Shown here one piece after another: positions 22,943 to 25,743 of a stretch of DNA of 25,743 nucleotides. The stretch covers positions 1 through 25,743 of the forward strand of contig DQHP01000179.1 in NCBI GenBank assembly GCA_003524435.1, written 5' to 3'. Both the position numbers and the translations under genes were made by a program. This stretch comes from Microbacterium sp. (GTDB taxonomy: Bacteria; Actinomycetota; Actinomycetes; Actinomycetales; Microbacteriaceae). A model generated the notes under the pieces. The model saw nothing but the letters and a program-made list of their open reading frames with translations, did no database searches and was not told the DNA's origin. Each line of letters starts with the position of its first letter. Within the stretch, counting starts at the first letter, position 1.

Positions 22943-23215
22943 CTACTTCCGATCGAAGTCGAACGCTTTCAGCAGTTCAACAACGGCCTGCTCACGTTCT
23001 TCGCCGCCCTGTTCGAACATATGCGTAACGTGCGTGCGCAGATGGTTCTCCAACAGCAGACGATTGAGCGACTCGAGTGACTTCTGAATGGCGCGGGACT
23101 GCGTGATGATGTCCATGCAGTACTCCTCGCCTTCGATCATCCTGGCGACTCCACGCAGCTGTCCTTCGAGGATGCTGGTGCGGTGCATGGCGCGCTTCTT
23201 GATGTCTTCGATCAC
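22943..23215 (-). CDS. CsoR/RcnR-family metal-sensing repressor (C-H-H ligand set)
   Basis: 90 residues, all helical. VIEDIKKRAMHRTSILEGQLRGVARMIEGEEYC gives the DNA-binding helix and first ligand C33; ENHLRTHV gives H58 and, four residues on, H62. The spacing is that of CsoR C36/H61/C65, but the last ligand is His as in RcnR (C35/H60/H64). That suggests a nickel/cobalt-like rather than a Cu(I) site (inference). The GTG at 23215 is chosen by family start and length, and because TACCCT lies six bases upstream (leaderless). The open frame up to 23269 would overlap the divergent gene. Confidence 0.88.
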   Translation of the reverse strand: MIEDIKKRAMHRTSILEGQLRGVARMIEGEEYCMDIITQSRAIQKSLESLNRLLLENHLRTHVTHMFEQGGEEREQAVVELLKAFDFDRK

Positions 23216-23271
23216 GATTCGAGGGTACCCCGCCGACCGCATCACGGTCGCTGCATGCGAGGATGACACCT

Positions 23272-24549
23272 ATGCCGCGCACTCCGATGGCCCTGCTCTC
23301 ACCCGCCGATCAAGAGCGCCTGCGCGCCCTGCGCATGATGAAGGCGATCGCGGCGGGCGCCCTCGTCTTCATGGCGATCGTCTTCGTCATCGCATTTTGG
23401 CAGCAGAGTCAGTATCCGTGGCTCGGCTATGTCCGTGCGGCTGCAGAGGGCGGCATGGTCGGCGCTCTCGCGGATTGGTTCGCTGTCACCGCGCTCTTTC
23501 GTCGCCCGCTGGGACTGCCGATTCCACACACCGCGATCATCCCGAATCGCAAAGACGAGATCGGTCGCACGCTGGGTGAGTTCGTCGAAACAAACTTCCT
23601 CGAGGCATCCGTGGTTCGCACGAAGCTCGCAAGCACCGCGATCGCGCACCGCGCGGGCGAATGGTTGCAGCAGAAGCCGCATGCTGAACGGGTGGCATCG
23701 GAAGGCGCGTCTATTGCCGCTGGCATCCTCAAGGCTCTCAGCGACGATGACGTCCGCGACCTCATCGCTGACCTTGCCCGCGAACACCTCGTGCAGCCTG
23801 AGTGGGGCCCGCCCGCGGGTGCGTGGCTTGAGAAGATTGTCGAGGTCGACGCCCACCACGGCGCAGTCGATCTTGCCGCGGACACGATCGCGACATGGCT
23901 GGACGCGAATGCAGAATCTTTCACGGGACTCGTCTCCAGGCGCCTGCCAGGGTGGGTTCCGAAGCTCGCACACCGGTTTGTGGACGACACGGTTTATCAC
24001 GAGGCAGTCAAGTTCGTTCATGCCGTGCAGGCTGACCCACGACACCCTGCACGCCTTGCAATCGACGGGTACCTCGGACGCCTGGCGGACAACTTACAAA
24101 ACGACGAGATAACACGGGCGAAGCTGGAAAACGCGAAGGCATCGCTGTTTGACAGTCCGCGCGTCGGTGCACTCGCTGCCGAGGCGTGGAACACCGCGAA
24201 GGCGGGCCTGCTGACATCGCTGGCCGATCCTCACAGCGGTCTACGGGTGCGCGCTGCACAGGCCGTGCAAGAGATCGGCGAGCGGCTGACGACGGATGCT
24301 GCACTGCAAAAGCGCGTGGACACCTGGGTCTCTGACGCTGCGGTCTTCCTCGTCGAGCGCTATCGGCACGACATCGCGTCTGTCATCACAGACACAATCG
24401 AGCGCTGGGACCCTGCGGAGACGACGGAAAAAATAGAGTTGATGGTGGGCCGTGACCTTCAGTACATCCGTCTGAACGGCACAGTTGTCGGCGCCCTCGC
24501 TGGTCTGGCAATCTTTACGGTCGCACACGCTATCCTCCCTGGAGTCTGA
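23272..24549 (+). CDS. DUF445-family membrane protein
   Basis: 425 residues. A membrane helix (about 25-45) is followed by AAAEGGMVGALADWFAVTALFRRPLGLPIPHTAIIPNRKDEIGRTLGEFVETNFL, the DUF445/YjiN signature. A long helical soluble domain comes next (about 80-395) and a C-terminal helix LNGTVVGALAGLAIFTVAHAIL. Function unknown; a membrane-anchored structural role is often assumed. ATG 23272 is chosen for GAGGA about eight bases upstream, although an ATG at 23263 is in frame. The next gene begins two bases after its stop, so the two are probably cotranscribed. Confidence 0.9.
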   Translation: MPRTPMALLSPADQERLRALRMMKAIAAGALVFMAIVFVIAFWQQSQYPWLGYVRAAAEGGMVGALADWFAVTALFRRPLGLPIPHTAIIPNRKDEIGRTLGEFVETNFLEASVVRTKLASTAIAHRAGEWLQQKPHAERVASEGASIAAGILKALSDDDVRDLIADLAREHLVQPEWGPPAGAWLEKIVEVDAHHGAVDLAADTIATWLDANAESFTGLVSRRLPGWVPKLAHRFVDDTVYHEAVKFVHAVQADPRHPARLAIDGYLGRLADNLQNDEITRAKLENAKASLFDSPRVGALAAEAWNTAKAGLLTSLADPHSGLRVRAAQAVQEIGERLTTDAALQKRVDTWVSDAAVFLVERYRHDIASVITDTIERWDPAETTEKIELMVGRDLQYIRLNGTVVGALAGLAIFTVAHAILPGV

Positions 24550-24551
24550 CA

Positions 24552-25457
24552 ATGTCGCTTTCTCACGACCCTCTCTGGCCCCGGGCTGGCGGCTGGTCCC
24601 CTTTCGAGAACTCTGCGGATGCTGTTGTGCTCGGTGTCCCCACCTGGCGAACATCGCTCTCCCCCACAGGCGCACACGCGACCCCAGCGGCTGTGCGCGA
24701 GGCGCTGCTGCGGTACGGTGCGACGGTGATGGGTCCGCCGCCGGTCGATCTGAATACGGCCCTGCGCATCCGGGACGCTGGCGATATCGCTGAACCTGAC
24801 GGCGATGCGGGAGAAGCAGCGACCATCGCCCGGGTGCGCGAACTCGCACCCGCCTTCGTGATCGCACTCGGCGGGGACAACTCGCTGACCTATCCGGTCG
24901 CGCTCGGGGCAAAGGCATCTGGGCTCATCACCTTCGACGCACACTTCGACCTGCGCGACGGCATTTCAAACGGCGCACCGGTGCGGAGGCTCGTCGAAGA
25001 CACACCCGCGGCGGCACCCGTGCCCACCCAGCGCATCGACCCACGGCGGATCGTGCAGATCGGCATCGCCGACTTCGCGAACTCCGCCGCGTATGCACAG
25101 CGCGCGGCAGAGTGGGGTATCCGTGTGATCACGCTTGACGAGGTGCGCCGTCGCGGCATCGACGACGTGGTGGCTGAGGCCGTGGAGGTTGCGGGTGGCA
25201 CGCATGGACGTGTCCATCTGGACATCGACGTCGATGTCTGTGACCGCTCCGTCGCACCGGGATGCCCGGCCAGCGTTCCTGGCGGTCTCGCCGCGTGGGA
25301 GCTTCGTGCACTGGCGCGAGCGGTAGCGATGGATACACGTGTCGTCAGCGCCGACATCGCCGAGGTCGACGCCACCGCAGACACAGAAGATGCGCGAACC
25401 GTGCGGCTGGCCGCGCTGTGCGTGCTGGAGCTTTTAGCGGGGCTTGCTGCGCGCTGA
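24552..25457 (+). CDS. Arginase-family enzyme, formimidoylglutamase-like
   Basis: 301 residues of the ureohydrolase fold. Metal-site motifs are FDAHFDLRD (D129, H131, D133) and VHLDIDVDVCD (D226, D228) followed by APG, all as in arginase and agmatinase. The first motif, normally GGDHS, reads G107-G-D-N110-S, so the first manganese-ligand histidine is asparagine. SNGAPVRRL and QIGIADFANSAAY resemble actinobacterial proteins annotated as formimidoylglutamase. With imidazolonepropionase converging on it, hydrolysis of N-formimidoyl-glutamate in histidine breakdown is the best guess. GGAG precedes the ATG. Confidence 0.8.
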   Translation: MSLSHDPLWPRAGGWSPFENSADAVVLGVPTWRTSLSPTGAHATPAAVREALLRYGATVMGPPPVDLNTALRIRDAGDIAEPDGDAGEAATIARVRELAPAFVIALGGDNSLTYPVALGAKASGLITFDAHFDLRDGISNGAPVRRLVEDTPAAAPVPTQRIDPRRIVQIGIADFANSAAYAQRAAEWGIRVITLDEVRRRGIDDVVAEAVEVAGGTHGRVHLDIDVDVCDRSVAPGCPASVPGGLAAWELRALARAVAMDTRVVSADIAEVDATADTEDARTVRLAALCVLELLAGLAAR

Positions 25458-25474
25458 GGTTCGTGATCGAGGAG

Positions 25475-25743
25475 TTATGAACGTCCGGCGACGAGCACGC
25501 CGTCCTTCCAGACCCTGCCGATCAGGGGAACTCCTGGCCGATACGACAGGTGCACGTGACTCGGCGCGTCCAACAGCACGAGGTCAGCGCGGGCGCCGGG
25601 CGCGATAACGCCGACATCGTCGCGACGCAGTGCCGCTGCTCCCCCGGCAGTCGCCGCCCACAGCGCCTCAGCCGGAGTCATACCCATATCCCTCACCGCG
25701 ACCGCGACGCAGAACGGCATCGATGAGGTGAAGCTCGATCCTG
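25475..25743 (-). CDS. hutI: Imidazolonepropionase, C-terminal part (runs off window)
   Basis: Only the last 89 or so residues are visible; the frame is open to the window edge. GSSFTSSMPFCVAVAVRDMGMTPAEALWAATAGGAAALRRDDVGVIAPGARADLVLLDAPSHVHLSYRPGVPLIGRVWKDG is the C-terminus of HutI, the metal-dependent amidohydrolase that opens the imidazolone ring in histidine catabolism. MTPAEALWAATAGGAxALRRDDVG and the HLSYRPG motif are characteristic. It converges with the arginase-family gene, with a 17-base gap. Confidence 0.92.
   Translation of the reverse strand, partial: GSSFTSSMPFCVAVAVRDMGMTPAEALWAATAGGAAALRRDDVGVIAPGARADLVLLDAPSHVHLSYRPGVPLIGRVWKDGVLVAGRS

Overview
The window is high-GC chromosomal DNA, most likely from an actinobacterium of the Microbacteriaceae (Microbacterium-like). 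This rests on base composition, a class Ib nrdHIEF operon with an actinobacterial CVQC redoxin, DHA2-type efflux pumps and DUF7134-like sensor kinases. It also rests on repeated TAnnnT-N6/7-RTG arrangements, the signature of leaderless actinobacterial transcripts. The species assignment is inference. No tRNA, rRNA, CRISPR array or insertion sequence was seen.

1-6 kb: an accessory, resistance-flavoured region. A partial MFS efflux gene and soxR diverge from a short control region with a perfect SoxR box and a second imperfect one. A third box, with soxS-like promoter geometry, lies 2.4 kb away in front of an SgcJ/EcaC-type NTF2-fold gene that appears leaderless. Between them are a LysR regulator and a divergent EamA exporter. 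Next come a VOC protein coupled to a macrolide-type glycosyltransferase, and an aminoglycoside-nucleotidyltransferase-like protein.

6-14.7 kb: regulators, pumps and several damaged genes. There is a LysE exporter with an internal in-frame deletion. A histidine kinase is interrupted by a TAA, although its downstream frame and its ATGA junction with the response regulator are intact. A stand-alone kinase sensor domain lies in a small operon opposite a TetR gene. A DHA2 efflux pump is preceded by an alanine-run leader peptide and a hairpin (a candidate drug-responsive attenuator). A TetR/SDR divergent pair, an unknown small ORF and a C-terminally shortened GrpB gene follow.

14.7-19.8 kb: the nrdH-nrdI-nrdE-nrdF operon (minus strand), closed by a perfect 18-bp-arm hairpin. 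A free-standing GIY-YIG homing endonuclease with three NUMOD3-like repeats and a phage-style C-terminal H/C motif sits between nrdE and nrdF. It is joined to nrdF by an ATGA overlap. The 332-base region upstream of nrdH holds two NrdR-like boxes 32 bp apart and a cluster of DnaA-box-like 9-mers.

19.8-25.7 kb: ordinary chromosomal genes: an MFS transporter, an alpha/beta hydrolase overlapping an acyl-CoA dehydrogenase by ATGA, a CsoR/RcnR-family metal regulator with a C-H-H ligand set, a DUF445 membrane protein, an arginase-family (formimidoylglutamase-like) enzyme, and the C-terminal part of imidazolonepropionase (hutI), which points to histidine catabolism.
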